A DNA stretch of 64,000 nt from a virus, in the IMG/VR virus record IMGVR_UViG_3300045996_002431, positions 1-64,000 of that record, one strand, 5' to 3'. A model generated the notes under the pieces. The model was not told where the DNA came from. It did no database searches and saw nothing but the letters and a program-made list of their open reading frames with translations. Positions 1 to 7,116 of the stretch are shown piece after piece (position 1 is the first letter of the stretch; each line of letters starts with the position of its first letter). Made by a program: the position numbers and the translations under genes.

Positions 1-1
1 A

Positions 2-553
2 TTAAGGCGCAGAATCAATCATCTGTGTCAGAGGCTTAAGTCAAAACAGAGACCGTGTATTTTATTTTTCGATGACATTAACACTTCACCCCCTGCCGTT
101 TCTTTCCGCGATATCGAAGACTTTAAACCTCTTCCTTTTTTCCAGGAAGTTATAAACGAAAAGATGAAAGAACTGAAAAAGGATCATGACAATTTAATGA
201 GGATTGTTTGGTCCATTCCTAGGAAACCCATCCTCACAACTCATGATGGAGTTGAGATTTTCGAAGGCGACGATCGTCCGGTTTACTGGATGAATAAAAA
301 CGATTTTCGAATCTTCCGCGCGGAAAAGCCTGAAATCATTAAATGGAATGATGGTGACATCATCTTCTCAACAGAAGAAGCTGCTGCGAGATATGTCGAG
401 GATAATAAACCAGTATTCTCTTTAATGGAAGTTATGGCCGCGATGACAAAAGCAAAAGTTGCAGCAGAAGAAGAGAAAGGAAAAATAGATATTGGGTATG
501 TTCAATACCTTCTTCAGAAAGCAAAAGAAAGGATCAGGAATGCTAAAGTTTAA
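2..553 (+). CDS. Hypothetical protein, 5'-truncated by window edge
   Basis: An ATG lies at 164, but the same frame is open back to base 2 with no stop, so the true start is probably outside the window. At least 183 residues are visible. The upstream part reads as normal protein (for example FFDDINTSPPAVSFRDIEDF). The C-terminal part is charged, with a Lys/Glu-rich tail that looks helical. No family is recognised. Its end overlaps the next gene, as expected in a compact early operon. Confidence 0.7.
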   Translation, partial: LRRRINHLCQRLKSKQRPCILFFDDINTSPPAVSFRDIEDFKPLPFFQEVINEKMKELKKDHDNLMRIVWSIPRKPILTTHDGVEIFEGDDRPVYWMNKNDFRIFRAEKPEIIKWNDGDIIFSTEEAAARYVEDNKPVFSLMEVMAAMTKAKVAAEEEKGKIDIGYVQYLLQKAKERIRNAKV

Positions 554-725
554 GTGGATATTCCTAACGATACTACTTTACACAGTAGTTCCCGCGGCTC
601 ACATTAAATTGTCAGAGTCGTGGGAGCCGATGGCAAAGGCCCTCACGGGAACATTACTATCGATCGCAATACCAGGTTATTTAATTTTTGGATACGCACA
701 TGATAAAAGGAAAGAAAGAAGCTAA
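540..725 (+). CDS. Small membrane protein, two TM segments
   Basis: A 61-residue protein. An in-frame ATG at 492 would overlap the upstream gene by 62 bp. The ATG at 540, preceded by AAAGGATCAGG, gives a protein that begins directly with a hydrophobic segment (FKWIFLTILLYTVV) and has a second one (LTGTLLSIAIPGYLIFGY) before a basic tail, so 540 is preferred. This suggests an inner-membrane protein with both ends in the cytoplasm. It overlaps the preceding gene by 14 bp and the following one by 26 bp. Function unknown. Confidence 0.6.
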   Translation: MLKFKWIFLTILLYTVVPAAHIKLSESWEPMAKALTGTLLSIAIPGYLIFGYAHDKRKERS

Positions 726-1008
726 GTATTTTCTCGATACTGACAAGCTAAGAAGAATTTTTGAAGAGAAGAATATGTCAGATGTTCAGGTTGCCTCAAA
801 AGCAGGACTTTCTAAAACAACTGTACTGAATGTTAAGCTCGGAAGAGTGGAAGGCCTGACGCTTGACACTGCTATAAGGATGTGTATTGCGGCTGGAATA
901 GACGTGAGTAATTGTATCACAGAAACCAAGCCATTCCGGGAACCAACAGCCGAGGATATTCGAGCTGAAAACGCAAGAAGAATAAGGCATTTAAAATCAT
1001 ACGATTAA
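700..1008 (+). CDS. XRE-like helix-turn-helix protein
   Basis: A 102-residue protein starting at the ATG at 700; a TTG at 688 in the same frame is less likely. Residues about 20-65 fit a small helix-turn-helix of the Cro/XRE type: VQVASKAGLSKTTVLNVK is followed by LTLDTAIRMCIAAGID, the usual 'which residues repeat, which helix closes' pattern of this fold. The C-terminal tail is rich in Arg and Glu. It lies in an early + strand cluster directly before the Acb2-like gene and could regulate that cluster. The target is unknown. Confidence 0.6.
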   Translation: MIKGKKEAKYFLDTDKLRRIFEEKNMSDVQVASKAGLSKTTVLNVKLGRVEGLTLDTAIRMCIAAGIDVSNCITETKPFREPTAEDIRAENARRIRHLKSYD

Positions 1009-1013
1009 AGAAT

Positions 1014-1247
1014 ATGGAAGCACAAACAACAACCAAAACACTCGGCGAACTAAGAGTTCGTACCGAGTTCAATCCAGCCGCAAATGGCGATGTGGATTTA
1101 ATTAAACAAAAAACAGCAGAGTTGATCAACCTTGTTGATAACTTAAAAACCGCAGACAGGCGACTCGTTTCGTTAGCTCAGACTTCTTTCGAAGAAGCTG
1201 CGATGTGGGCCGTAAAAGCGGCAACAGCCAGCGTGGTTAAGGCTTAA
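1014..1247 (+). CDS. Acb2-like hairpin protein, putative anti-CBASS cyclic-nucleotide sponge
   Basis: A 77-residue protein. The C-terminal half, DRRLVSLAQTSFEEAAMWAVKAAT, matches what I recall of the Acb2/Tad1 helical hairpin family (T4 Vs.4-like), in which R..(S/A)LA.T..EEA.MWA.KA is the hallmark. Family members bind cyclic oligonucleotides made by CBASS or Thoeris systems and so block abortive infection. The preceding VDLIKQKTAELINLVDNL is predicted helix, also as in that family. Its position among small early genes fits a counter-defence role. The assignment rests on motif memory and not on a search, and which nucleotide it might bind cannot be told from sequence. Confidence 0.65.
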   Translation: MEAQTTTKTLGELRVRTEFNPAANGDVDLIKQKTAELINLVDNLKTADRRLVSLAQTSFEEAAMWAVKAATASVVKA

Positions 1248-1267
1248 AATCATAACGCTATTAAAAA

Positions 1268-1299
1268 TACTCATCCCAAAATTGGCTGTTTGGTGAGTA
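1268..1299 (+). other. Imperfect hairpin upstream of the tRNA
   Basis: TACTCA (1268-1273) and CCAAA (1276-1280) pair with TTTGG (1289-1293) and TGAGTA (1294-1299), leaving a two-base bulge. It lies between the Acb2-like gene and the tRNA. No U-run follows, so it is more likely an RNA-processing or leader structure than an intrinsic terminator. Confidence 0.4.
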
Positions 1300-1305
1300 A
1301 AAACG

Positions 1306-1378
1306 TCTCAAGTAGTTCTACTGGTTGAACATCCCTTGATTTGATGGGAAGGTTGCGGGTTCGAGTCCCGTCTTGAGA
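1306..1378 (+). tRNA. tRNA-like gene with atypical anticodon arm
   Basis: A 7-bp acceptor stem (1306-1312 with 1372-1378) is followed by TA, a D-stem GTTC/GAAC (1315-1318, 1327-1330) and a canonical T-arm (1355-1371, loop TTCGAGT). The anticodon arm is odd. TCCC (1332-1335) pairs with GGGA (1346-1349) around ten bases that are an exact tandem duplication, TTGAT-TTGAT. A normal arm would have nine bases there. The anticodon cannot be assigned with confidence. CCA follows the acceptor stem directly with no discriminator base. Confidence 0.6.
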
Positions 1379-1453
1379 CCACATTTTGTATTATACAATT
1401 TGTTGAATACCATTCAATTGGCTTTTCCGCCGAAAATCTCCTACTTTTAGGTT

Positions 1454-2104
1454 ATGACCACCCACAAAAAGCACCGAATTAGCAGAAATTCTCAAAAATT
1501 GTTCAAAAATTCGGAGCCGGAGGTTCAAAAACTCGTTTCAGACATTATTTCCCGGTGTGAAGAGCACAATATTGTATTCATAGCCCATCACTGCAGGTTT
1601 AAGGACGGTAATCTTGGTCTATTTAACGCCGGAAACGCCTATTTAATGATTTGTACCAAGAATGATGACTGGATCTCCACCTTAATACACGAGTCATGCC
1701 ATATGGATCAGTACGCCGAGCAGGCAAAGGTATACCGGGGCTGGGCAACAGCTCCTGACGTGTTTAAATGGATGTGGGGCGATCTAGAGCTATCCAGGCG
1801 TCAATCATCAATCGCCCTTCACAAGTATCAGGAGATCGAACTGGACTGCGAAAAACGTACACTTAAAAAGATAAACGAATACGGACTAACTCACTTGATA
1901 AATGTCGACCGGTACGTGAGGATGTCCAACTTTTGCATCATGATGTATGGCGCGGCGAAAGTCCTAAAAGACTTCCCCAGGACCAAAAGACCAAAGGCCT
2001 GGAACTACAAAATGTGGTCCGGCATGCCAAATAAATTACTTCCGCTGGAGAAATACAAACGAACACCAAAATGGTTCGTTGAGGAGATAAGGACTATGCT
2101 GTGA
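1454..2104 (+). CDS. Zincin-like putative metallopeptidase
   Basis: A 216-residue protein. HESCH at about residues 78-82 fits the HExxH zinc-binding and catalytic motif of zincins and follows a hydrophobic strand-helix (DDWISTLIHESCHMDQ), as in that fold. A downstream EIELDCEKRT could supply a third ligand, but this is inference. The C-terminal half is aromatic and basic. It is the last + strand gene of the left cluster; its end overlaps the convergent - strand gene by 11 bp. The TTTCCGCCG motif lies 22 bp upstream of its start. The substrate is unknown. Confidence 0.6.
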   Translation: MTTHKKHRISRNSQKLFKNSEPEVQKLVSDIISRCEEHNIVFIAHHCRFKDGNLGLFNAGNAYLMICTKNDDWISTLIHESCHMDQYAEQAKVYRGWATAPDVFKWMWGDLELSRRQSSIALHKYQEIELDCEKRTLKKINEYGLTHLINVDRYVRMSNFCIMMYGAAKVLKDFPRTKRPKAWNYKMWSGMPNKLLPLEKYKRTPKWFVEEIRTML

Positions 2105-2318
2105 ATACAGACTCCTGGATCATTCTCTGAAAACAATAATCACATATGTCCCATAACTGATGGGCCGGGACCCGGTTATTACATTCATCAGAAGAACACT
2201 TCTTAACTTCCTGGGCTCTTCCAGCCAGGCTTGCTGTCATACGGCGCTTTGCCGATTCTTCGCTAATGTAAGTAAGCCAATCTACGAATGGCCTTGCTTC
2301 TTGTCTTTGATCGATCAT
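2094..2318 (-). CDS. Small Zn-finger-like protein
   Basis: A 74-residue protein. KCSSDECNNRV and WDICDYCFQ provide a Cys-X5-Cys and Cys-X2-Cys pair about 20 residues apart, consistent with a small zinc ribbon. The N-terminal half is basic and helical (EESAKRRMTASLAGRAQE). It is the 3'-most gene of the left - strand operon and overlaps the upstream gene by 4 bp. No specific family recognised. Confidence 0.55.
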   Translation of the reverse strand: MIDQRQEARPFVDWLTYISEESAKRRMTASLAGRAQEVKKCSSDECNNRVPAHQLWDICDYCFQRMIQESVFTA

Positions 2319-2686
2319 TTCCTTTTAAGTATTTTATTAAAAAATAAATTAAATACAACATTCCACACTACTCCATAGACAATCATATTGATCAAAAAGT
2401 TTACAACCGGGTGAATATTTTTTAATATCACCGGCGGTCCGTAGTTATAGGCGGTGAGAGCGGATACGGCAAGAAAAATTATGGCAAGTGTTTTTAGCAC
2501 ATGCCATCCGTCTGATAGTGAATCAGGGACCCATTTGGGTAATGAATATTTTCTCTTCCAGGACACTTCCGGATTCCAAAAATTATGATTAAGGTAGGCG
2601 AATTTAGATCTCCAAAAATGGAATTGCAGTTTATCCATTCCTGCGATCAGAGCGGCGGAAATAGCCCAAAAAACAATACTAATCAT
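2315..2686 (-). CDS. Membrane protein of unknown function
   Basis: A 123-residue protein if started at the ATG at 2686; a further ATG at 2743 would overlap the upstream gene by 65 bp. There are three hydrophobic segments: an N-terminal ISIVFWAISAALIAG, a central LKTLAIIFLAVSALTAY and a C-terminal FLINMIVYGVVWNVVFNLFF. Between the first two is a polar, aromatic stretch (HNFWNPEVSWKRKY). It overlaps both operon neighbours slightly. It probably sits in the inner membrane with the small two-TM protein encoded next to it. Confidence 0.6.
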   Translation of the reverse strand: MISIVFWAISAALIAGMDKLQFHFWRSKFAYLNHNFWNPEVSWKRKYSLPKWVPDSLSDGWHVLKTLAIIFLAVSALTAYNYGPPVILKNIHPVVNFLINMIVYGVVWNVVFNLFFNKILKRK

Positions 2687-2885
2687 TCTTAACGAGTTTG
2701 ATCGCAGTAGCCACGAATCCAATAGGCGAAATGATCGCAGCAAGCATAACCATTATCTTACCGTCCCACCCTTCGGCTTCATAAAAAGCCTCAGCGAGAA
2801 GGCTGATGAAAGATAGTTCCGTGATCAGCATAACCAGGAACAGGATCATCATTGCTGTAAAAAATATTCTGTCTTTCTTTGTCAT
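2679..2885 (-). CDS. Small two-TM membrane protein
   Basis: A 68-residue protein. A short basic start (MTKKDR) is followed by a long hydrophobic segment, a short acidic linker (YEAEGWDGK) and a second hydrophobic segment ending in LVKND. It overlaps the next membrane gene by 8 bp, which suggests translational coupling and perhaps a joint function. No family recognised. Confidence 0.6.
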   Translation of the reverse strand: MTKKDRIFFTAMMILFLVMLITELSFISLLAEAFYEAEGWDGKIMVMLAAIISPIGFVATAIKLVKND

Positions 2886-2906
2886 GATACTACTTGTTTG
2901 TGGGGG

Positions 2907-3140
2907 TTAACGAAAGTGTCCTAATAAAATTCTTGATTCAAAATGGTTAATTACATCATGGTGACTCTTTTCAGGCTGCCCATATCCTTCTGATACCCTA
3001 ACATCAGCAATCGGTTCAAGCGAGCCTTTTTTAAAAAGTTTTGCTCTCATAACTTTTGCGTCGTATCTGTCGCGTCTATACTGAAAGTAGTACCTGTCAT
3101 TAGACAAGTGATAAGTTTCAGACTCAAGTACCTCTTTCAT
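2907..3140 (-). CDS. Hypothetical protein
   Basis: A 77-residue protein using the ATG at 3140, which has CCGGGAA just upstream and overlaps the preceding gene by 17 bp. An ATG at 3209 in frame would give 100 residues but overlap by 86 bp. It is rich in Tyr, Arg and His (NDRYYFQYRRDRYD) and is predicted mostly beta. Function unknown. Confidence 0.5.
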   Translation of the reverse strand: MKEVLESETYHLSNDRYYFQYRRDRYDAKVMRAKLFKKGSLEPIADVRVSEGYGQPEKSHHDVINHFESRILLGHFR

Positions 3141-4215
3141 TTCCCGGTGCTTTTGGTAAGGGCATCCAATGAGATGGAGATATTCTTGACCTGTCCCACA
3201 CCTCTTCAAACTTACCGTCTATAAAAAAGCAAACTAAATGCTTCCCGCTTGTATTGATAAACACAAGAACTTTGTCAGCGTTTTCAGGCAATCTTTCTTC
3301 AACACTAATCCATTCCCCTTCTTTCTTTATAGGGAGGGATAAAGCTTTTTTGAAGCCAGTTATAAACCCTTCTGCCCTGCTTGATTGATGTCCATGAAAA
3401 TCAGTAATATCATTCGGAAACTCTAAGTCCGCCATTCTCTCAATTTCTCCTTCATCTATAACTTTCTTATCGAGACCTTCAATAAATTTCTTTGCCCTAG
3501 CAATTGAATCAGTGAATAATTCTTTCCCTTTAAATTTTTCCATCACCTCTTCTAAATCAACCTTTGGCTTGCTTTCGTCTGATAGTTTAGAAGATAAGTT
3601 TTTCATGAAATTTTCTCGTTCAGGTTTTGTTATATCGCCATACTTCTTGCACATTTCAAATCCAAAGTCGATGGCTGAGTTAATTTTATCCGTTGGCACT
3701 TCTGATACAGGGGTTGAGAGGGATTCAATGAATTTATCTAGTTGTTCTTTGAAATTCCAGCCTTTATCATTTTTCAAGATAAAATCTCTAGCCATTGCGT
3801 AAACTCTCTTATCGGCAATTACGCATCTAAGCATATACTCTGCCTCGTTTTCGTTAACCCTTGCTTTAAGTTCTGGATATTCTTTCTTGCTTGTCAATTC
3901 CTCTATCTGCTGCTTTAAAGAGGTGACTTGCTTTTCATAGTCTACCGCAGAATTATAATTAAGCTTGACTTTCTGTTTTTGAATAGTCAACTCAGACTTC
4001 AAATCATCAATCTCTTTCCTTAGCTCTGCTTCTATTTCTGAGGGTAGGGAGGATTGATACCAAAAGGAAGGATATTCTTCCGAAACCCGATCATCACGGC
4101 AACTCCAAACTGTTTCGCTTTTAAACCAAAACAGATTTCCTTTATCAGTATTATACCATCCTGCAACTTCAGGATTTATTTCTTTCGCTTTGTGTTGAAT
4201 GAATGTCTTTTCCAT
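3124..4215 (-). CDS. DUF551-domain protein with coiled coil
   Basis: A 363-residue protein. An N-terminal globular part (about 1-55) is followed by a Lys/Glu/Gln coiled coil (about 58-115) and a helical middle. The C-terminus (about 300-360) has EWISVEERLPEN...VLVF...HWMPLPKAP, the signature of DUF551, a small domain frequent at the end of phage early proteins. The domain's biochemical role is not established. It abuts the upstream gene (shared base 4215) and overlaps the downstream gene by 17 bp. Confidence 0.75.
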   Translation of the reverse strand: MEKTFIQHKAKEINPEVAGWYNTDKGNLFWFKSETVWSCRDDRVSEEYPSFWYQSSLPSEIEAELRKEIDDLKSELTIQKQKVKLNYNSAVDYEKQVTSLKQQIEELTSKKEYPELKARVNENEAEYMLRCVIADKRVYAMARDFILKNDKGWNFKEQLDKFIESLSTPVSEVPTDKINSAIDFGFEMCKKYGDITKPERENFMKNLSSKLSDESKPKVDLEEVMEKFKGKELFTDSIARAKKFIEGLDKKVIDEGEIERMADLEFPNDITDFHGHQSSRAEGFITGFKKALSLPIKKEGEWISVEERLPENADKVLVFINTSGKHLVCFFIDGKFEEVWDRSRISPSHWMPLPKAPGNERGT

Positions 4216-4934
4216 TATTTCGCCTCCGCTCTTTCGATGATTTTTTTCAACAATTCCTTATCAACCTTATACTGACCACGGCACCCGACATTGAGAGATT
4301 GGATTTGGCCCATATTCATATTATTGAGCAACTTCTTTAAGAAGGCAATGCCGTAATTCACTCCGTTTACCGTGACAAACTTATATCCAAATCCTTCATT
4401 AAACGAAACCGCGTACTCTCCGATCTTAATTTCTTCTTCCTTCACGATTTCGGCCCATTTCCCGTTCATGAATATCGTGTACCAAGATCGGGCGTTGAAG
4501 CCGTGAGTTTTGATTAAAAGTTGAGATTGATTCACCATAAAAGCTCCTCCATCATTAATAAAAACAATTTGTTTATCATTAATCATATTCTTGAACCTCG
4601 CACCCTTCACAAATCCTTTCTGTATGGCCATTTTTACCAAAACTTCCTTGATTTCGGCATTTGTGGCTAGAACGGCACCCTGAATACACCACATGGAATC
4701 ATCTTCAAAAATTGCATCTCCGTTAATGCCTATTCCTTTAACCCAATCCTTCGTCGACAGGCTATTTACAAGGAATACAGATCCAAACTCATTCCTATAC
4801 CACTTCCCAATCTCAATTGGCTGAGGTTGCGGAGGAGTAGCCTGACCGATCAGTTTTTTCTTGATGTTGTCAAGTTTTTGGTTATATTCTTTTTGGAGAT
4901 TATCCAGCTCATCAATTAGGTTCATGTTTTCCAT
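4215..4934 (-). CDS. Hypothetical protein with N-terminal coiled coil
   Basis: A 239-residue protein from the ATG at 4934 (MENMNLIDELDN). The frame is open to an ATG at 4973, but that extension (CWIPVQIQKSKT) looks non-genic. Residues 5-30 are coiled coil, followed by a proline/glutamine linker (PPQPQPIEIG). There are two similar beta-rich modules each containing a W-Y or W-Y-like start (GKWYRNEFG..., ARSWYTIFM...). No family recognised. It is the second large gene of the left operon. Confidence 0.6.
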   Translation of the reverse strand: MENMNLIDELDNLQKEYNQKLDNIKKKLIGQATPPQPQPIEIGKWYRNEFGSVFLVNSLSTKDWVKGIGINGDAIFEDDSMWCIQGAVLATNAEIKEVLVKMAIQKGFVKGARFKNMINDKQIVFINDGGAFMVNQSQLLIKTHGFNARSWYTIFMNGKWAEIVKEEEIKIGEYAVSFNEGFGYKFVTVNGVNYGIAFLKKLLNNMNMGQIQSLNVGCRGQYKVDKELLKKIIERAEAK

Positions 4935-4979
4935 GGTTTTGCTTTTTTGTATTTGTACGGGAATCCAGCACATAAGGTT

Positions 4980-5312
4980 TCAATTATTTTTTTTAAATTT
5001 TTGGAAAAATTCTCTGACCTTTTCACGGAAGGTTGGTTCGGGCTTGGTCATCTCGACACATTTAGCCAGGATCTCAAGGCGCTTCTTTTTTCCGTATTCG
5101 TTTCTCGGGAACCATATTGACCTAACGCCTGGTGGCTTCTGTGAATAAAACTCGGTTAGTTGAGCTTCGAGCTGAAACGGATACAGATCAAGTCCAAGAT
5201 TGTCCGCGGCTCGAAAAATTCCCAAACACATTAATGCCGATTCTCTTTTCTTGACGTATTCATAAGACAACTTATAAATTTCGTGTTTTTGTTCTCTTGA
5301 TAGTTTTTTCAT
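4980..5312 (-). CDS. Hypothetical protein, member of a window-wide paralogue family (copy 1)
   Basis: A 110-residue protein. It shares a layout with the proteins at 5575-5922, 5919-6209 and 13569-13859: an N-terminal helix 'EIYKLSYEYVKK', a conserved Cys near the middle of the first half, a hydrophobic P-F/L-F block, a W-F ahead of a charged stretch, and a final helix with R...L...C. Here these appear as LDLYPFQLEAQL, RSIWFPRN and RLEILAKCVEM. The C-terminal tail is very basic. The role is unknown. It overlaps the upstream gene by 4 bp. Confidence 0.6.
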   Translation of the reverse strand: MKKLSREQKHEIYKLSYEYVKKRESALMCLGIFRAADNLGLDLYPFQLEAQLTEFYSQKPPGVRSIWFPRNEYGKKKRLEILAKCVEMTKPEPTFREKVREFFQKFKKNN

Positions 5313-5572
5313 GGGTTTGTTTTTGATGCCATCTCATCATAAAATTTCATGGATGGCTTTATGTTGAATAATTTTTGGAACCAGTTCCTGTCTTTCAGCA
5401 TCTGCTGGTAATACCGCTCCCTGGATACTTCTCTGTCGTGTAGATAAGCCTGTAGCTCATCATAAAAGACTTTTCCGTCGCTTGTGACGTACTTGATCTT
5501 ATTCTCGGCCGGGTTTTTTAACTGGATGCCGATCCTGAACTCACTCAACAGATCAAATTCTTGGTAGTTCAT
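5309..5572 (-). CDS. Hypothetical protein
   Basis: An 87-residue protein starting at ATG 5572 (MNYQEFDLL); a longer start at 5593 would overlap the preceding gene. The central KYVTSDGKVFYDELQAYLHDREV resembles the 'T-x-DG-x-x-F-x-x-x-x-x-A-x-x-H' stretch often seen in short phage proteins. The C-terminus is helical and rich in Lys and aromatic residues. Function unknown. It is coupled to its neighbours by a 4-bp overlap downstream. Confidence 0.55.
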   Translation of the reverse strand: MNYQEFDLLSEFRIGIQLKNPAENKIKYVTSDGKVFYDELQAYLHDREVSRERYYQQMLKDRNWFQKLFNIKPSMKFYDEMASKTNP

Positions 5573-5574
5573 AA

Positions 5575-5922
5575 TTAAATCATTGCGGCACAAAATGCCA
5601 TTGCGGTGAAACGTTCCTTGTTAACTCGTATTACTTCTTTCCTGTAATCTATTCGCGTCATTATCGGTTCGTAATCGCCAATAAACCATACGCCGGTACT
5701 TATATCTTTCGGGCGGAGAAGCGCAAATTCAGGAAAAAGATCCATTATCTCCTCATCATCCGGATACCATTCGTTATCAGGATCTTCATCAGTATAATGC
5801 CTGTACATGAACTTAAGATAGCAGCAGATAAAAAATCGCTCATCCCCGGCATCGTAACCTTCTCTTGCGGTTATGAATGTCAGGTATATTTCCTTTCTAA
5901 TGGATTTCGGAAGTCTTTTCAT
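5575..5922 (-). CDS. Hypothetical protein, paralogue family (copy 2)
   Basis: A 115-residue protein. It begins with KEIYLTFITAREG, then ICCYLKFMYRHY, an acidic stretch (TDEDPDNEWYPDDEE), the family block IMDLFPEFALLRP, VWFIGDY and a final helix RFTAMAFCAAM. The block 'LFPEF...P.....WF' is shared with the protein at 13569-13859 (EFFPEFVMFQPE...RWFE). This shows duplication within the phage and copies on both arms. It overlaps the upstream gene by 4 bp. Confidence 0.65.
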   Translation of the reverse strand: MKRLPKSIRKEIYLTFITAREGYDAGDERFFICCYLKFMYRHYTDEDPDNEWYPDDEEIMDLFPEFALLRPKDISTGVWFIGDYEPIMTRIDYRKEVIRVNKERFTAMAFCAAMI

Positions 5923-6209
5923 ACAGTAAAATCCTCATCTCCCATCGCAAGAAGGAAGCATAAAATTGTTTCGCGAATTTCTTCAACTTGTTTCGGTGAT
6001 TCGTTGAAAAACTGAAAACTTCCGAAATGAACCCCATAAATCGGTTCCCGGAAAAATAAATCGAAATTCTTAAATATGCCGGTCCTGTCATACGGGCAAT
6101 TACTTCCGTAATCCTTTTTGTGGTAATAGCAAAGGCCATTAAGCTTGTAACCGGACAAATCCCTTTTTTCAAAGTAATTGAGGACAACTTCCTTAATTGA
6201 TGGTTTCAT
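5919..6209 (-). CDS. Hypothetical protein, paralogue family (copy 3)
   Basis: A 96-residue protein. The most divergent family member: KEVVLNYFEKR, LCYYHKKDYG, NFDLFFREPIYGVHF, and a final helix EEIRETILCFLLAM. The Cys positions and the ending with a Cys-containing helix match the others. An overlapping frame (5897-6187) is a shadow. ATGA overlap with the next gene suggests coupled translation. Confidence 0.55.
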   Translation of the reverse strand: MKPSIKEVVLNYFEKRDLSGYKLNGLCYYHKKDYGSNCPYDRTGIFKNFDLFFREPIYGVHFGSFQFFNESPKQVEEIRETILCFLLAMGDEDFTV

Positions 6210-6210
6210 A

Positions 6211-6522
6211 TTAATTGGCCAATACAGGCACTTCTTCTAATAGTTTGACATAAGTGATCATCGGAGCGCTTTTGGACTGTAGGGGAGTGAATCTTGAGGC
6301 CCTGAAGGTATGATAATACCCATCTTCTTCTATGCATCCACATATTGCGCATTCGCTAGTATGTTTTTCGTCTGGTATTTCTTTTAACTGAAGTTCCAGG
6401 ATACCGCACCCCGAGCAGCAAGTAACTGACTTTACGGTGTATTCGCGTCCTTTAGTCAGCCAGGGCTCGACCAGTGAGTCGTTCACGCAAAGGACCTTCT
6501 GATTTGGTTTGAATTGATTCAT
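6211..6522 (-). CDS. SH3-like hypothetical protein with Cys pairs
   Basis: A 103-residue protein from ATG 6522 (MNQFKPNQKVLC); a start at 6609 would overlap the previous gene. The N-terminus 'F(K/E).(N/G)(Q/D)(K/R)V(L/I)CV(N/D)D' followed by 'EYTVKSV' is shared with the + strand protein at 15073-15447, so the two are paralogues. Additional CCSGC and CAICGC clusters could bind metal. The fold is likely a small beta-barrel, as in many phage early proteins of this start pattern. Function unknown. Confidence 0.6.
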   Translation of the reverse strand: MNQFKPNQKVLCVNDSLVEPWLTKGREYTVKSVTCCSGCGILELQLKEIPDEKHTSECAICGCIEEDGYYHTFRASRFTPLQSKSAPMITYVKLLEEVPVLAN

Positions 6523-6583
6523 TGTCGATAAATTTACACACTTATACCGGATTCGAACTGCTGAGGTTGCGTTTTTTGATAAA

Positions 6584-6889
6584 TTATTTTTTGACAGCCT
6601 GTCCGGCAACCGGTGTAAAATCAGTTGACTTTAAGGATTCCGATATAGCCTGATAGTGCAGCATGTTCTTCCGGGCCTCCATAAGACCCTCTATTAGATT
6701 ATCCAGGCCTTTAGTTCCAACCTGGAACGCCAGCCGCTTAGGTTTTTGCTTGCGGCTAATTACGTTCTTCTTTAGTTCGTATTCCGGCTCCTCGATAAGG
6801 AGAACGACTTCGGTAATTGGCACTAAAACCCCTTCAGTAGTGTCTACGTGAAGCGAGTGGTTTGTTCTTAAGCTTAATAATTGTGACAT
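6584..6889 (-). CDS. Hypothetical protein, first gene of the left operon
   Basis: A 101-residue protein from ATG 6889 (MSQLLSLRTNHSLHV). The in-frame start at 6931 adds KKIHILVKKNLT and cannot be ruled out. The first half is beta (GVLVPITEVVLLIEE), the second a basic helix (GLDNLIEGLMEARKNMLHYQ). It is the 5'-most gene of the - strand operon, about 80 bp downstream of a candidate promoter and flanking direct repeats, so it may be expressed earliest. No family recognised. Confidence 0.55.
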   Translation of the reverse strand: MSQLLSLRTNHSLHVDTTEGVLVPITEVVLLIEEPEYELKKNVISRKQKPKRLAFQVGTKGLDNLIEGLMEARKNMLHYQAISESLKSTDFTPVAGQAVKK

Positions 6890-6941
6890 GGTTAGATTTT
6901 TTTTCACAAGTATATGGATTTTTTTCCTCAAGGTTGCGTTT

Positions 6942-6997
6942 TAGTAGAAAATAATCTCCATTTTTAACAAATTTAACTTTTATAGTAGAAAATAATC
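6942..6997. repeat. Pair of 15-bp direct repeats flanking the leftward promoter
   Basis: TAGTAGAAAATAATC occurs at 6942-6956 and again at 6983-6997, 41 bp apart (close to four helical turns). The candidate leftward -7 element (6968-6975) lies between them. One copy covers the upstream -33 side and the other the predicted transcribed start region. This is the arrangement of a pair of operator sites for a dimeric or tetrameric repressor or activator. Confidence 0.5.
6968..6975 (-). promoter_or_regulatory. Candidate leftward promoter -7 element
   Basis: On the - strand this is TAAATTTG, matching the Bacteroidota TAnnTTTG element. The -33 position has only a weak match (TGCG). It would drive the operon 6889-2094. 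Six bases downstream is an ATG opening a six-codon frame. Confidence 0.45.
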
Positions 6998-7079
6998 GCA
7001 TTTTTTGTCTTCAGCCGGGATTTTTCGAGACATTTGTTAATAGTTTTAACAGTACCTTAGTTAAAAGAGGTTAAATAAC

Positions 7080-7110
7080 TTGACTTTTCGCCGGTCTTGA
7101 GTTACTTTTA
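7080..7110 (+). promoter_or_regulatory. Candidate promoter for a small RNA
   Basis: TTG (7080-7082, in TTGAC) and TACTTTTA (7103-7110; TAnnTTTG with one mismatch) are separated by 20 bp, a good Bacteroidota spacing. Transcription would start near 7117 and run into the terminator at 7165-7187, with no open reading frame between. Confidence 0.5.
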
Positions 7111-7116
7111 CCTTAA

